A stretch of DNA of 64,000 nt from SHLQ01 sp033344795 (lineage in GTDB: Bacteria; Actinomycetota; Acidimicrobiia; Acidimicrobiales; SHLQ01): positions 1,860,001-1,924,000 of the forward strand of contig JAWPMS010000001.1 in assembly GCA_033344795.1 (NCBI GenBank). Direction: 5' to 3'. Of the stretch, positions 51,875-59,906 are shown piece after piece. Every line of letters begins with the position of its first letter. Position 1 is the stretch's first letter. The position numbers and the translations under genes are program-made. Below the pieces are notes generated by a model, which worked only from the letters and a program-made list of their open reading frames with translations, was not told the DNA's origin and did not search any database.

Positions 51875-52636
51875 ATGCCCACGCCGTCGCTGCCGAAGTA
51901 TCAGGCGATTCATGCTGCACTTCGAGGGAGAATTCTCTCCGGAGAGCTTGCGCCGGGGGAGCGGCTCCCGCCGCAACAAGAACTCGCGGATTCTTTTGGG
52001 GTCACCCTGATGACGCTCCGGCAGGCGGTGGCGGCTCTCGAGTCGGACGGTTTGGTGCGCGCCGAACGCGGCAATGGGACCTTCGTTGCGGATCGACCCG
52101 TCGACATTCGAGTGGGGAACCTCTCGAGTTTTGCCCAGCAGATGCGTTCGGCTGGGGTCGAGATGACCACCGAGATTCTCGAGCGCCGCGTGTGTGATGT
52201 CACCGAGCATCCATCGATCGCGTCCGCATTGGGTGGTGTCGAGGGCGATGAGCTGCTCTGTGTCCGCAGACGTCGAAGTGTTCGCGGTATCGCGCTGAGC
52301 CTGCAGCGCAGCTATCTGCTCGCCGGCGTGATCTCGTTGGAGCCCGACGGGTTGCTCGTGGACGACTCGCTCTACGACACGATCGAAGCCGCCACAGGTT
52401 GGGTGGTCTCCGAAGCGAAAGAGTCGATCACGGCGGTGAGCGTCAGCTCGGAAGATGCCAACACGCTCGGCATCGCTGTCGGAGACCCCGCCCTACTGTC
52501 GATTCGGACATCGATCAACCAGTTCGGTCAACCGTTTCTCTACGACGAGGCGTTGCTGGTATCGGGGCGTTGTGTGCTCACGGCCGATCGAACCGCCGGT
52601 CGGATGTCTTTGAACTTTGGTGTCGCACTCGACTAG
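51875..52636 (+). CDS. GntR/HutC-family regulator with UTRA domain
   Basis: 253 residues from the ATG (MPTPSLPKYQAIHAALRGRI; a GTG three codons upstream is also possible). Winged helix: YQAIHAALRGRILSGELAPGERLPPQQELADSFGVTLMTLRQAVAALESDGLVRAERGNGTFV (key parts LAPGERLPPQQELA, MTLRQAVAAL). The C-terminal ~160 residues are a UTRA ligand-binding domain (ITAVSVSSEDANTLGI, GDPALLSIRTS). Directly upstream of trpBA; a dyad covering the putative trpB promoter is its probable operator. A role in tryptophan-linked control is inference. Confidence 0.88.
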   Translation: MPTPSLPKYQAIHAALRGRILSGELAPGERLPPQQELADSFGVTLMTLRQAVAALESDGLVRAERGNGTFVADRPVDIRVGNLSSFAQQMRSAGVEMTTEILERRVCDVTEHPSIASALGGVEGDELLCVRRRRSVRGIALSLQRSYLLAGVISLEPDGLLVDDSLYDTIEAATGWVVSEAKESITAVSVSSEDANTLGIAVGDPALLSIRTSINQFGQPFLYDEALLVSGRCVLTADRTAGRMSLNFGVALD

Positions 52637-52641
52637 CGCTC

Positions 52642-52675
52642 TTGTACTCCTCGACATAGACTTCTAGAGTTCTAT
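52642..52675 (+). promoter_or_regulatory. trpB promoter with overlapping dyad operator
   Basis: TTGTAC (52642-52647) and TAGAGT (52665-52670) with 17 bases between fit a promoter. ATAGA (52656-52660) and TCTAT (52671-52675) sit symmetrically around TCTAGA (52663-52668), so a dyad lies on top of the -10 element. Repression by the upstream GntR protein is likely. Confidence 0.6.
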
Positions 52676-52704
52676 ATGTCTTGCAATGGTCTCGAGGAGT
52701 TCGA

Positions 52705-53889
52705 ATGGCATTTCCTGTTGCGTCACCGGAGTTCATGGGCGAACCCGACGAACTCGGCTTCTTCGGAGAATTCGGCGGCCGATACGTCGGCGAGCCGCTC
52801 ATGGGAGCCTGCCAAGAGGTGGAGGCAGCCTTCATCGATGCGTGGGGTGATCCGGATTTTCGCGCCGAATACCTGCACGTACTGAATACGTATGGAGGGC
52901 GACCTTCCCCAACGACCGAATGTGCCAACCTCAGCGAGCAGCTCGGCCTTCGACTGCTTCTCAAACGTGAGGATTTGAATCACACGGGTAGTCACAAGAT
53001 CAACAACGTGCTCGGCCAGGCGCTCCTGGCGAAACGGATGGGGAAGACGCGGCTACTGGCCGAAACGGGTGCCGGACAGCATGGGGTGGCGACGGCTACC
53101 GCCGCCGCCTGGCTGGGGATGAGTTGCACGGTGCACATGGGCGAAGTCGACATGGAGCGGCAATCACTAAATGTCTTTCGCATGAGGCTGCTCGGCGCCG
53201 AGGTCATTCCAGCGATGTCTGGCAGCCGCACGCTCAAAGATGCCGTTAACGAAGCGATGCGCGCCTGGGTGTCCGAAGTGGTCGACACGCACTACTGCCT
53301 CGGTTCGGTCATGGGTCCACACCCCTATCCGTGGATGGTCAGGTCGTTCCACGAGATCATCGGCACGGAGGCCAAGGCCCAGGTGCACGAGCTGACCGGA
53401 GGCCTCCCCGATGTGGCTGTTGCCTGTGTCGGCGGAGGATCGAACGCCGCCGGGCTCTTCGCGGGTTTCGCCGACGATCCATCCGTACGGCTGGTCGGCG
53501 CTGAACCCGCTGGCGGCGCCGCTGCCGGCCGAGGTGTCCCCGCGATCGTCCACGGCATGAAGGCCTATTTCATGCAAGACGAGGTCGGGCAGATCCTCGA
53601 AGCCGAGTCGATTTCGGCGGGCCTCGACTACCCCGGCCTTGGCCCAGAACACTCACATCTGGCGCTCACGAAACGAGCCGAATACTTTCCCGTGACCGAC
53701 GACGAAGTACTCAAGGCGTTTCAGCTCTTGAGTCGCTCGGAGGGCATCATTCCGGCGCTCGAGTCAGCGCACGCCATTGCCTGGGTCGTCAAAGCCAAAG
53801 AGGAACTTGCGGGCAAGACCGTGCTCGTGAATCTCTCGGGGCGCGGCGACAAGGACGTTGAACAAGTACAGGAGATTCTCGGACGATGA
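52705..53889 (+). CDS. trpB: Tryptophan synthase beta chain
   Basis: 394 residues, full length. The start ATG has CGAGGAG upstream; an earlier in-frame TTG was rejected. PLP Lys98 is in NHTGSHKINN, followed by the TrpB hallmark ETGAGQHGVATA and the PLP phosphate loop CVGGGSNAAG. Catalyses condensation of indole with serine. Its stop overlaps trpA (ATGA) as usual. Only trpB and trpA are here; trpE, trpD, trpC and trpF are not in the window. Confidence 0.96.
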   Translation: MAFPVASPEFMGEPDELGFFGEFGGRYVGEPLMGACQEVEAAFIDAWGDPDFRAEYLHVLNTYGGRPSPTTECANLSEQLGLRLLLKREDLNHTGSHKINNVLGQALLAKRMGKTRLLAETGAGQHGVATATAAAWLGMSCTVHMGEVDMERQSLNVFRMRLLGAEVIPAMSGSRTLKDAVNEAMRAWVSEVVDTHYCLGSVMGPHPYPWMVRSFHEIIGTEAKAQVHELTGGLPDVAVACVGGGSNAAGLFAGFADDPSVRLVGAEPAGGAAAGRGVPAIVHGMKAYFMQDEVGQILEAESISAGLDYPGLGPEHSHLALTKRAEYFPVTDDEVLKAFQLLSRSEGIIPALESAHAIAWVVKAKEELAGKTVLVNLSGRGDKDVEQVQEILGR

Positions 53890-54686
53890 CCACCACAACC
53901 ACTCGTTCGCTGCAGACCTATCTCACCGAGCGTGCCTCGCGCCGTCGGTTGCTCATGCCGTACGTCACCGCTGGCATCTGCCCTGATTGGCTCGAGCTCG
54001 TCGACGCGGTGATCGACGCGGGTGCTGACGCGGTCGAGATCGGAATCCCGTTCTCCGACCCGGCCATCGACGGGCCAACCATTCAGGAGGCATCGGTGGT
54101 TGCGCTCGATGCCGGAATGACGCCAGCGCAGTGTCTCGCTGAGCTGAAGCAGCGTGAGTTTGGTGTGCCGCTCATTGCGATGACGCACTACAACCTCGTC
54201 TACCGATATGGGCATGACCGGTTCGCAAACAATCTTGTCGACGGCGGTTGCTGGGCGACCATCCTTCCGGATCTTCCTCTCGAACATGGTGACGACTGGC
54301 TCGAAGCAGCAGGGGAGCGCAACATCGAGAACGTTCTGCTCGTTGCTCCGGTCACGACTGACGAGCGGTTGCAGATGGTCGTCGAAAACACCGGTGGATT
54401 CGTCTACGTCGTATCGACGATGGGCACGACCGGAGCTCGCGGCGCCGTCGACAACGCCGCAACCGTCCTGGCCCGTCGCGTCAAGGCGGTCACCCCCGTC
54501 CCAGCGATCGTGGGCTTCGGTATTTCCAATGCCGAGACAGCGGTCATTGCGGCAGAAGAAGCAGATGGCGTGATCGTCGCATCGGCGCTCATGCGCAGAA
54601 TTCTCGACGGCCAGTCCGTCGACGAGGCCGCCCGTCTCGTCGCCGAGATCCGCGTCGGACTCGATGAGGCGTACCCAGCGAAGTAG
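53886..54686 (+). CDS. trpA: Tryptophan synthase alpha chain
   Basis: 266 residues forming the usual TIM barrel. The catalytic Glu51 and Asp62 are present (VEIGIPFSDPAIDGPTIQ); PLIAMTHYNLVYRYG and the phosphate loop VGFGISNAETA are typical. Cleaves indole-3-glycerol phosphate and channels indole to TrpB. The N-terminus (TTTTTTRSLQ) is unusual but tolerated. Coupled to trpB by ATGA. Confidence 0.95.
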   Translation: MTTTTTRSLQTYLTERASRRRLLMPYVTAGICPDWLELVDAVIDAGADAVEIGIPFSDPAIDGPTIQEASVVALDAGMTPAQCLAELKQREFGVPLIAMTHYNLVYRYGHDRFANNLVDGGCWATILPDLPLEHGDDWLEAAGERNIENVLLVAPVTTDERLQMVVENTGGFVYVVSTMGTTGARGAVDNAATVLARRVKAVTPVPAIVGFGISNAETAVIAAEEADGVIVASALMRRILDGQSVDEAARLVAEIRVGLDEAYPAK

Positions 54687-54703
54687 TCGAATAGCGACCA
54701 TGG

Positions 54704-54731
54704 TTGACTGACTCGGTCAGTTATGTAAGAT
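54704..54731 (+). promoter_or_regulatory. TetR promoter with perfect dyad
   Basis: TTGACT (54704-54709) and TAAGAT (54726-54731) with 16 bases between make a clear promoter. ACTGAC (54707-54712) and GTCAGT (54716-54721) with a TCG centre form a perfect dyad within the spacer, the expected autorepression site. The coding ATG at 54739 lies eight bases after the -10 element, so a leaderless mRNA is predicted. Confidence 0.75.
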
Positions 54732-54738
54732 CACCACC

Positions 54739-55431
54739 ATGGTACGAGTCACCCCACCCGATCGTCTCGAGAAGCTGCTGACTGCGGCGGCTGATGTCTT
54801 CGTGGCGCACGGGTTTCACCGAACCCAGATGGATGACATCGCCGACCGGTTGGGCGTTTCGAAGGGCACCTTGTACCGCTCGGTTGAGTCAAAGGAAGCA
54901 CTCCTCGCGGCGGTTCTCGAGTACGCGGACAACCCGGAGATGCTTCCCAAGACCGGCCCACTGGCGACGAGGTCCCTCGCTGACGTCTCCGCCATCATGC
55001 GAGCCCGACTGAGCGAGGCGCCGGTCCAGCTTGGGCTCAGGTCAGCAGCGAGTAACCCGACGACGCATCATTCGATCGTCGAAGTCGGAGACGAGGTGGA
55101 GCGGTTCGCCGCAGAGTTGTTCGAGATGATGTCTCGTCATCAGACCAGGATCATGGTTCTCGAGAGTTGTGTTGCAGAGCTTCCGATGTTGGCGAGCGAT
55201 TGGTATGCCCAGGGCAGGTACCACCTGGTCGACCTGTGGCATCAGTATCTGCAGAATCAGCGCACGCACATCACCACGGGAAGCGACCTCGCAGTTCTTT
55301 CCCGGACGATCGTGGAAGTGCTGGCGTTGTGGGCGGTGAAGATGTCGTGGGATCCGTCGCCCCGTCCGTACTCGGTCGATCTGAAGAACGACTGCGCCGC
55401 AATGGTCAGAAGCCTTGTGACCGGAGGGTGA
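54739..55431 (+). CDS. TetR-family regulator beside the selenium locus
   Basis: 230 residues. The N-terminal helix-turn-helix reads LTAAADVFVAHGFHRTQMDDIADRLGVSKGTLYRSVESKEALLAAVL (key parts HGFHRTQMDDIA, VSKGTLYRSVESKE). The C-terminal ligand domain is divergent, with a hydrophobic stretch ending near DLAVLSRTIVEVLALW. A leaderless promoter with a perfect dyad precedes it, indicating autorepression. It stands 120 bases upstream of the selenium ABC transporter operon, which may be a second target; this is inference. Confidence 0.88.
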   Translation: MVRVTPPDRLEKLLTAAADVFVAHGFHRTQMDDIADRLGVSKGTLYRSVESKEALLAAVLEYADNPEMLPKTGPLATRSLADVSAIMRARLSEAPVQLGLRSAASNPTTHHSIVEVGDEVERFAAELFEMMSRHQTRIMVLESCVAELPMLASDWYAQGRYHLVDLWHQYLQNQRTHITTGSDLAVLSRTIVEVLALWAVKMSWDPSPRPYSVDLKNDCAAMVRSLVTGG

Positions 55432-55450
55432 TGGCCCGACCGGGTGAATT

Positions 55451-55515
55451 CGAGATGAATCTCGCCGGGACTATTCGTTGATCATCGAGGGTTGGGTACG
55501 CTTCGACGGCCGTCG
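55451..55515 (+). promoter_or_regulatory. Two dyads upstream of the selenium transporter operon
   Basis: CGAGAT and ATCTCG with a 2-base centre (55451-55464) and the perfect palindrome CGACGGCCGTCG (55504-55515) lie in the leader before the substrate-binding lipoprotein gene. Neither matches the TetR dyad at 54707-54721, so a different regulator or an RNA structure is likely. TACGCT at 55497-55502 is a possible -10 element. Confidence 0.4.
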
Positions 55516-55551
55516 GGCCTCGTCCCGAAACAACCGAAAGGCATCCCCCCA

Positions 55552-56442
55552 ATGCGCCGACTTCTCGCCCCTCTCCTGGCACTCGTGCTCCTCGCCTCAG
55601 CGTGCGGATCAGACGACACCTCAAACTCAGCATCCGAGGGTCCGCTGGTCATCGGTGCGATCCCAGATCAGGATCCCGAAATCCTTGCTCGAAACTACGA
55701 TCTGGTCGCTGACTATCTTGCCGACGAGCTGGGCGTCGAGGTGCAGTTCGAGCCGGTCACCGAGTACGACGCCGCGGTGACCAACTTTCGTGTCGGCGAT
55801 CTCGATCTTGTTTGGTTCGGCGGTTTGACGGGCGTGCAAGCGCGTCTGCAGGTCGATGGCGCTGAAGCCATCGCCCAACGCGACATCGACGAGAACTTCA
55901 CGTCGGTCTTCATTGCGAGCACGAGTTCAGGTATCGAGCCGATCTCCGACGTCGATGGTCTCGAGGTCGTGGCAGGTCGCACCCTCACCTTCGGATCCGA
56001 TTCGAGTACCTCCGGTCGTTTGATGCCGCAGTCCTTCCTCAGCGAGGCCGGCGTTGCTCTCGACGATCTCGATGGCGAACCCGGTTTCAGTGGCTCCCAC
56101 GATGCGACCATCGAACTCGTCGAAGCAGGAACGTTCGAAGTCGGAGCGCTCAACAGTCAGGTTTGGAAAGCTCGCGTCGAAGCTGGTGAGGTCGACCTCG
56201 AAAAGGTCCAGCTGATCTTCGAGACGCCGACGTACTACGACTACCACTGGGTGGCTCGACCAGAGCTGGGTGATGACCTACAGGGCCGCATTGTCGACGC
56301 GCTGAAGAAACTCGATTCCTCCGACGCCGAACAGGCACAGATTCTGGAGTTCTTCGGAGCGGGGTCGTTCATCGACACGGAAAGCGGCAACTACGCAAGT
56401 ATCGAAGCTGTCGGGCGCGAGATCGGAAAGATCGACGGCTGA
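55552..56442 (+). CDS. Substrate-binding lipoprotein of a putative selenate/selenium-oxyanion ABC transporter
   Basis: 296 residues from the ATG after AAAGG. Lipobox Cys18 (LLASAC). The mature part is PhnD-like: GAIPDQDPEILARNYDLVADYLADELGVEVQFEPV (key part IGAIPDQDPE), RVGDLDLVWFGGLTGVQARLQ, IAQRDIDENF, FGSDSSTSGRLMPQ and PTYYDYHWVARPELG. These stretches match the subfamily annotated as putative selenate ABC transporter substrate-binding proteins, which is found near selD and senB genes. Here senB, senA and selD lie within 6 kb, supporting selenium as the ligand. Phosphonate or phosphite remains an alternative. Confidence 0.82.
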   Translation: MRRLLAPLLALVLLASACGSDDTSNSASEGPLVIGAIPDQDPEILARNYDLVADYLADELGVEVQFEPVTEYDAAVTNFRVGDLDLVWFGGLTGVQARLQVDGAEAIAQRDIDENFTSVFIASTSSGIEPISDVDGLEVVAGRTLTFGSDSSTSGRLMPQSFLSEAGVALDDLDGEPGFSGSHDATIELVEAGTFEVGALNSQVWKARVEAGEVDLEKVQLIFETPTYYDYHWVARPELGDDLQGRIVDALKKLDSSDAEQAQILEFFGAGSFIDTESGNYASIEAVGREIGKIDG

Positions 56443-57214
56443 GCCTCTCGTCTCGCTGGAAGGTGTCACCGTTCGATACTCGAACGGTGACACACCCGCG
56501 GTCGATGACCTCTCGCTCACCGTTCACGTCGGCGAACGTGTCGCTCTGATCGGCCCGTCCGGAGCGGGAAAGTCGACCGTCCTGCGGTTGGCCTCCGGCC
56601 TCACCTTGCCGAGCTCCGGTGCCGTTTCGGTTCTCGGCGTCGAGAGTGGTTCTCTTGGCAGACGGGCGAATCGACTCACCCGGTCGCGGATCGGAATCAT
56701 CAGTCAGGATTTCTCTCTCGTCGGCCCGCTGCGCGTGGCCAGCAACGTTGCTGCCGGACGCCTCGGCAGCTGGTCGTGGGCGAAGTCGTTGGCCGCGCTT
56801 GTACGGCCAGGGCCCATCGATGAGATCGTGTCCGCATTGTCCGCCGTAGGGATCTCCGAGAAGATCTGGGACCGATCCGATCAGCTGTCGGGCGGCCAGC
56901 AGCAGCGGACAGCGATCGCGCGAGCGCTCTTTCAAGCTCCTGATCTGCTTCTTGCCGATGAGCCTGTCAGTGCACTCGACCCGACACGTTCAGACGCGGT
57001 GATGGCGGTGCTCGCACAGACCAGTTCCTTGTCGGGGCGCGCCATGATTGCCAGCATGCATGATGCTCCGCTGGCTCTGCGGCACTGCGATCGCATCATC
57101 GCGTTGCGCCACGGGCGGTTGTACTTCGACCTACCGGCAGGTGAAGTGACGCAGGATCTGCTCGACGAGCTCTACGTCCTCGACGATGCATCGCCGGGTC
57201 TCGAATCGCCATGA
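56435..57214 (+). CDS. ABC transporter ATP-binding protein (PhnC-like), no standard start codon
   Basis: The frame from 56435 (ACG GCT GAG) encodes about 259 residues of a complete PhnC-type ATPase: VSLEGVTVRYSNGDTPAVDDLSL, Walker A GPSGAGKST, Q-loop SQDFSLVG, signature LSGGQQQRTAIA, Walker B LLLADEPVSALDP and switch His in IASMHDAP. No ATG, GTG or TTG precedes the Walker A region in frame; the first is a TTG at 56588, inside the P-loop helix. GGAAAG at 56425-56430 would suit an ACG start at 56435, overlapping the previous gene. CTG at 56456 is another option. A sequencing error is possible. It powers the selenium importer. Confidence 0.82.
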   Translation, partial: TAEPLVSLEGVTVRYSNGDTPAVDDLSLTVHVGERVALIGPSGAGKSTVLRLASGLTLPSSGAVSVLGVESGSLGRRANRLTRSRIGIISQDFSLVGPLRVASNVAAGRLGSWSWAKSLAALVRPGPIDEIVSALSAVGISEKIWDRSDQLSGGQQQRTAIARALFQAPDLLLADEPVSALDPTRSDAVMAVLAQTSSLSGRAMIASMHDAPLALRHCDRIIALRHGRLYFDLPAGEVTQDLLDELYVLDDASPGLESP

Positions 57215-58908
57215 CGGTCTCGGCCGCGCCCGTTTCGCATGCGGTGCCGGCAAAGCCGGTGAGACACGATCGGCGATGGTGGGCCGTTGCGATCTTTGCG
57301 ATCCTCGTGTGGTCGGTGGTGAAGGCGGGGGTTGATCCGACGAACGTCATCAACACCCGCGGCTGGTCGCAGGTCCAGAACTTTTTTGCGGCCATGTTTC
57401 AGCCGGACCTCAGTCGAGCGATGGTGGAACTCACGATTCGTGAGGCCGCGGTCACCGTGGGATATGCGCTCGTCGGTACGGCGCTCGCAGTGGTGATCGG
57501 AACGATCGGCGGACTCATCCTCACCGAGCGAATGTGGAGTCCGTTGCATGGGCCGATGGCCAAGGGTCGCGTTGGCTGGTTGGTCGGGCGAGTTGTGTTC
57601 GCCCTACCCCGCTCGATGCACGAGGTGGTCTTCGGGCTCGTTCTGGTGAACATCCTGGGCCTGAACCCGCTGGTCGCAATCTTGGCCATTGGTATTCCCT
57701 TTGGGGCGGTGACGGCGAAGGTGTTCGCCGAGTTGATCGATGAGGTTCCGCGAGATGCCGAACTGCAGTTGCGAGCTGCGGGGGCCGGACGGCTGACCGC
57801 ACTGGTCTTCGGGACGGTTCCCACGGTGTTGAGCGATCTGGTCTCGTACGCGTTCTACCGATTTGAATGCAGCCTTCGCAGTGCGGCGGTATTGGGCATC
57901 GTCGGCGCGGGTGGACTTGGGTTTCAACTCGCGCTTTCGTTTCAGTCGCTGCGCTACAACCAGATGTGGACGTTGCTCTGGGCGCTCATCATCTTGAGCG
58001 GGATTGCCGATCGCTGGTCGTCACTCGTGCGGCGACGACGCAGTGCTGTGGCAGTGGAGATGCATGCGGCTCGCGACATCGCCGTCGACGTCGGAGTGGA
58101 ATCGAAAACAAGGCCCGAGCGTGACCGCTTCCTGCGAGCCAGCGCGATCATCTGCACACTGGGGGTTCCCATCGCCGTGTGGCGCCTGGGCTTGGACTTC
58201 TCCACGTTGTGGGCGCCCCGTGCGCGGACTCTCGCCGGCGAGCTGGTGAACAACGCGTGGCCTCCGCAGATCGGGACAGGAGGATTCGGTGGACTCGTCG
58301 AGGATGCGCTCGACACGATTGCGCTCGCCGTACTCTCGATCGCTCTGGCGTGGACGGTCGCTTCACCGGTGGCCTTTCTGGCGCGTCGGCCAGGCCGCGG
58401 CGCGGGGAGCTTCGGTGGTTTCGCTCGGCGATTCGGTGCGGCCGGGGTGCGTTTCGTTCTGCTTATCTGCCGCTCCGTACCGCCACCGGTCTGGGCGTTC
58501 GTCGTTGTCTTCGTCTTGTTTCCTGGTCTTTGGCCCGGAGTGGTCGCCCTCGCGATCTACAACGCAGGAATCTTGGGCCGCCTGCAGGCTGAAGTTGTGG
58601 AGAACGCTGACCAGCGTCCTGCCGACATCTTGGCTGCGATGGGAGCCAGTGCTCCGGGAGCCCTCACCGTGGCTACTGTGCCAGCGGTTGCAGGACGTTT
58701 TGCGGCACTGGGCCTCTATCGCTGGGAGGTGGCCATTCGTGAGACCGTGATCGTGGGTGTGGTGGGCGCTGCCGGGCTAGGACGACGCCTCGACGAGCAG
58801 ACGTCATCGTTCGACTACGACGGCATCCTGGCAACAATTCTGGCGCTGCTCGTCGTCACGATCGCGGTCGATGTCGCCTCGGCATCGATTCGCCGCAGCA
58901 TCCGCTAG
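57211..58908 (+). CDS. Fused double permease of the selenium-type ABC transporter (PhnE-PhnE)
   Basis: 565 residues containing two PhnE-like permease domains in one chain, about 1-280 and 290-565. Both have the EAA-type coupling loop: FAELIDEVPRDAELQLRAAGAGRL in the first half and QAEVVENADQRPADILAAMGASAPGAL in the second (key parts LRAAGAGR and LAAMGASA). About twelve membrane helices in total. In phosphonate systems two permeases or a homodimer are used; a fusion replaces both. The ATG overlaps the ATPase stop. The gene converges with senB, overlapping its stop by four bases. Confidence 0.88.
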   Translation: MTVSAAPVSHAVPAKPVRHDRRWWAVAIFAILVWSVVKAGVDPTNVINTRGWSQVQNFFAAMFQPDLSRAMVELTIREAAVTVGYALVGTALAVVIGTIGGLILTERMWSPLHGPMAKGRVGWLVGRVVFALPRSMHEVVFGLVLVNILGLNPLVAILAIGIPFGAVTAKVFAELIDEVPRDAELQLRAAGAGRLTALVFGTVPTVLSDLVSYAFYRFECSLRSAAVLGIVGAGGLGFQLALSFQSLRYNQMWTLLWALIILSGIADRWSSLVRRRRSAVAVEMHAARDIAVDVGVESKTRPERDRFLRASAIICTLGVPIAVWRLGLDFSTLWAPRARTLAGELVNNAWPPQIGTGGFGGLVEDALDTIALAVLSIALAWTVASPVAFLARRPGRGAGSFGGFARRFGAAGVRFVLLICRSVPPPVWAFVVVFVLFPGLWPGVVALAIYNAGILGRLQAEVVENADQRPADILAAMGASAPGALTVATVPAVAGRFAALGLYRWEVAIRETVIVGVVGAAGLGRRLDEQTSSFDYDGILATILALLVVTIAVDVASASIRRSIR

Positions 58909-59906
58909 GTGAGAAGTCGGGTGACCAGCCGTCCAAGCAACTCGCGTTCGACTGCCGGATCCGTGATCGACTGGCGTTCGATGGAACGTCGCTCGAGCTG
59001 AGCCAACAACCCTGGTCTCGTTTCGAGGTCATGCAACAGATGCGCCAGCGCCTCGTGATCTCCGATCGGGAACAAACCGAGGTGGTCTGACCCCAAGAGA
59101 CCGGTGTTGCCGCCGATGTGAGTTCCGATCACGGGGACTCCGAGGGCGATGGCCTCGGTCACGACGTTTGCCCCGCCTTCGGAACGCGATGTGCATGCAA
59201 GGACATGAGCCGAAGCAAGTAGACCGAGAGCCGCTGTCGCATCGAGCTCGCGATGCCAGACGTATCGTTCATTCGACCGCTCCTCGACCTCGGCTGCATG
59301 TCGCCAATAGTCGTCATGGGCCCGCCCAGCATGGTGGACTGTCACGAGGCTGTCCGACGGCAGTCGTCCCGATGCACGTGCAGCGAGGAGAGGATCCTTG
59401 ATGTCGCGAAGGTGCGCGAGCACCACCACCCGGAATTCGTTCAGCGGGGGTACGCGGGGCGGAAGGACCTGCGACACGGATTGATGAATCACCACGGCCT
59501 TCTCGGCCCAGGTCGGCTTGAACCCATGCAGACGATCGACGGCTTCTTCCTGCAACACGATCAACGCATCGGCCAACGAGATCGTCGAGGATGCGACGAC
59601 ATCGTCGGGCATGTCTTCGTACAAGTCGGTCCCGGCAAGGCCCACGACGAGAGGTCGGCGCGGGCGATGTTGTTTCCACCACGAGGCAACCACTGCTGAT
59701 CGTCGAGCGTGGAGAACGATCAAAAGGTCGGCAGCGGCCAGTTCGTTCGGTACGTGATCGTCAAGTCCAGTGGACTCCTCGGACACGGGAACCACCTCGA
59801 CCTCATGACCCAACGCGGCGAGGTGCTCTGCCCAGCGAGCGGCAGTGACGTCGTTGCCGGAGTTCGCGCTGGGCCTGATCGGCGCGGCGACCACGATGGC
59901 CGCCAT
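58905..59906 (-). CDS. senB: Selenosugar synthase SenB-like glycosyltransferase
   Basis: 333 residues of GT-B fold matching the TIGR04348 (SenB) group: VVAAPIRPSANSGNDVTAARWAEHLAALGHEV at the N-terminus (key part PSANSGNDVTAARW), DLLIVLHARRSA, LVVGLAGTDLYED and, near the C-terminus, CTSRSEGGANVVTEAIALGVPVIGTHIGGNTGLLG. SenB joins selenophosphate and UDP-N-acetylglucosamine to form a selenosugar. The start overlaps the SenA stop (ATGA); a longer upstream frame lies inside SenA and is rejected. The neighbours senA, selD and the Se-type transporter make this assignment strong. Confidence 0.9.
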   Translation of the reverse strand: MAAIVVAAPIRPSANSGNDVTAARWAEHLAALGHEVEVVPVSEESTGLDDHVPNELAAADLLIVLHARRSAVVASWWKQHRPRRPLVVGLAGTDLYEDMPDDVVASSTISLADALIVLQEEAVDRLHGFKPTWAEKAVVIHQSVSQVLPPRVPPLNEFRVVVLAHLRDIKDPLLAARASGRLPSDSLVTVHHAGRAHDDYWRHAAEVEERSNERYVWHRELDATAALGLLASAHVLACTSRSEGGANVVTEAIALGVPVIGTHIGGNTGLLGSDHLGLFPIGDHEALAHLLHDLETRPGLLAQLERRSIERQSITDPAVERELLGRLVTRLLT

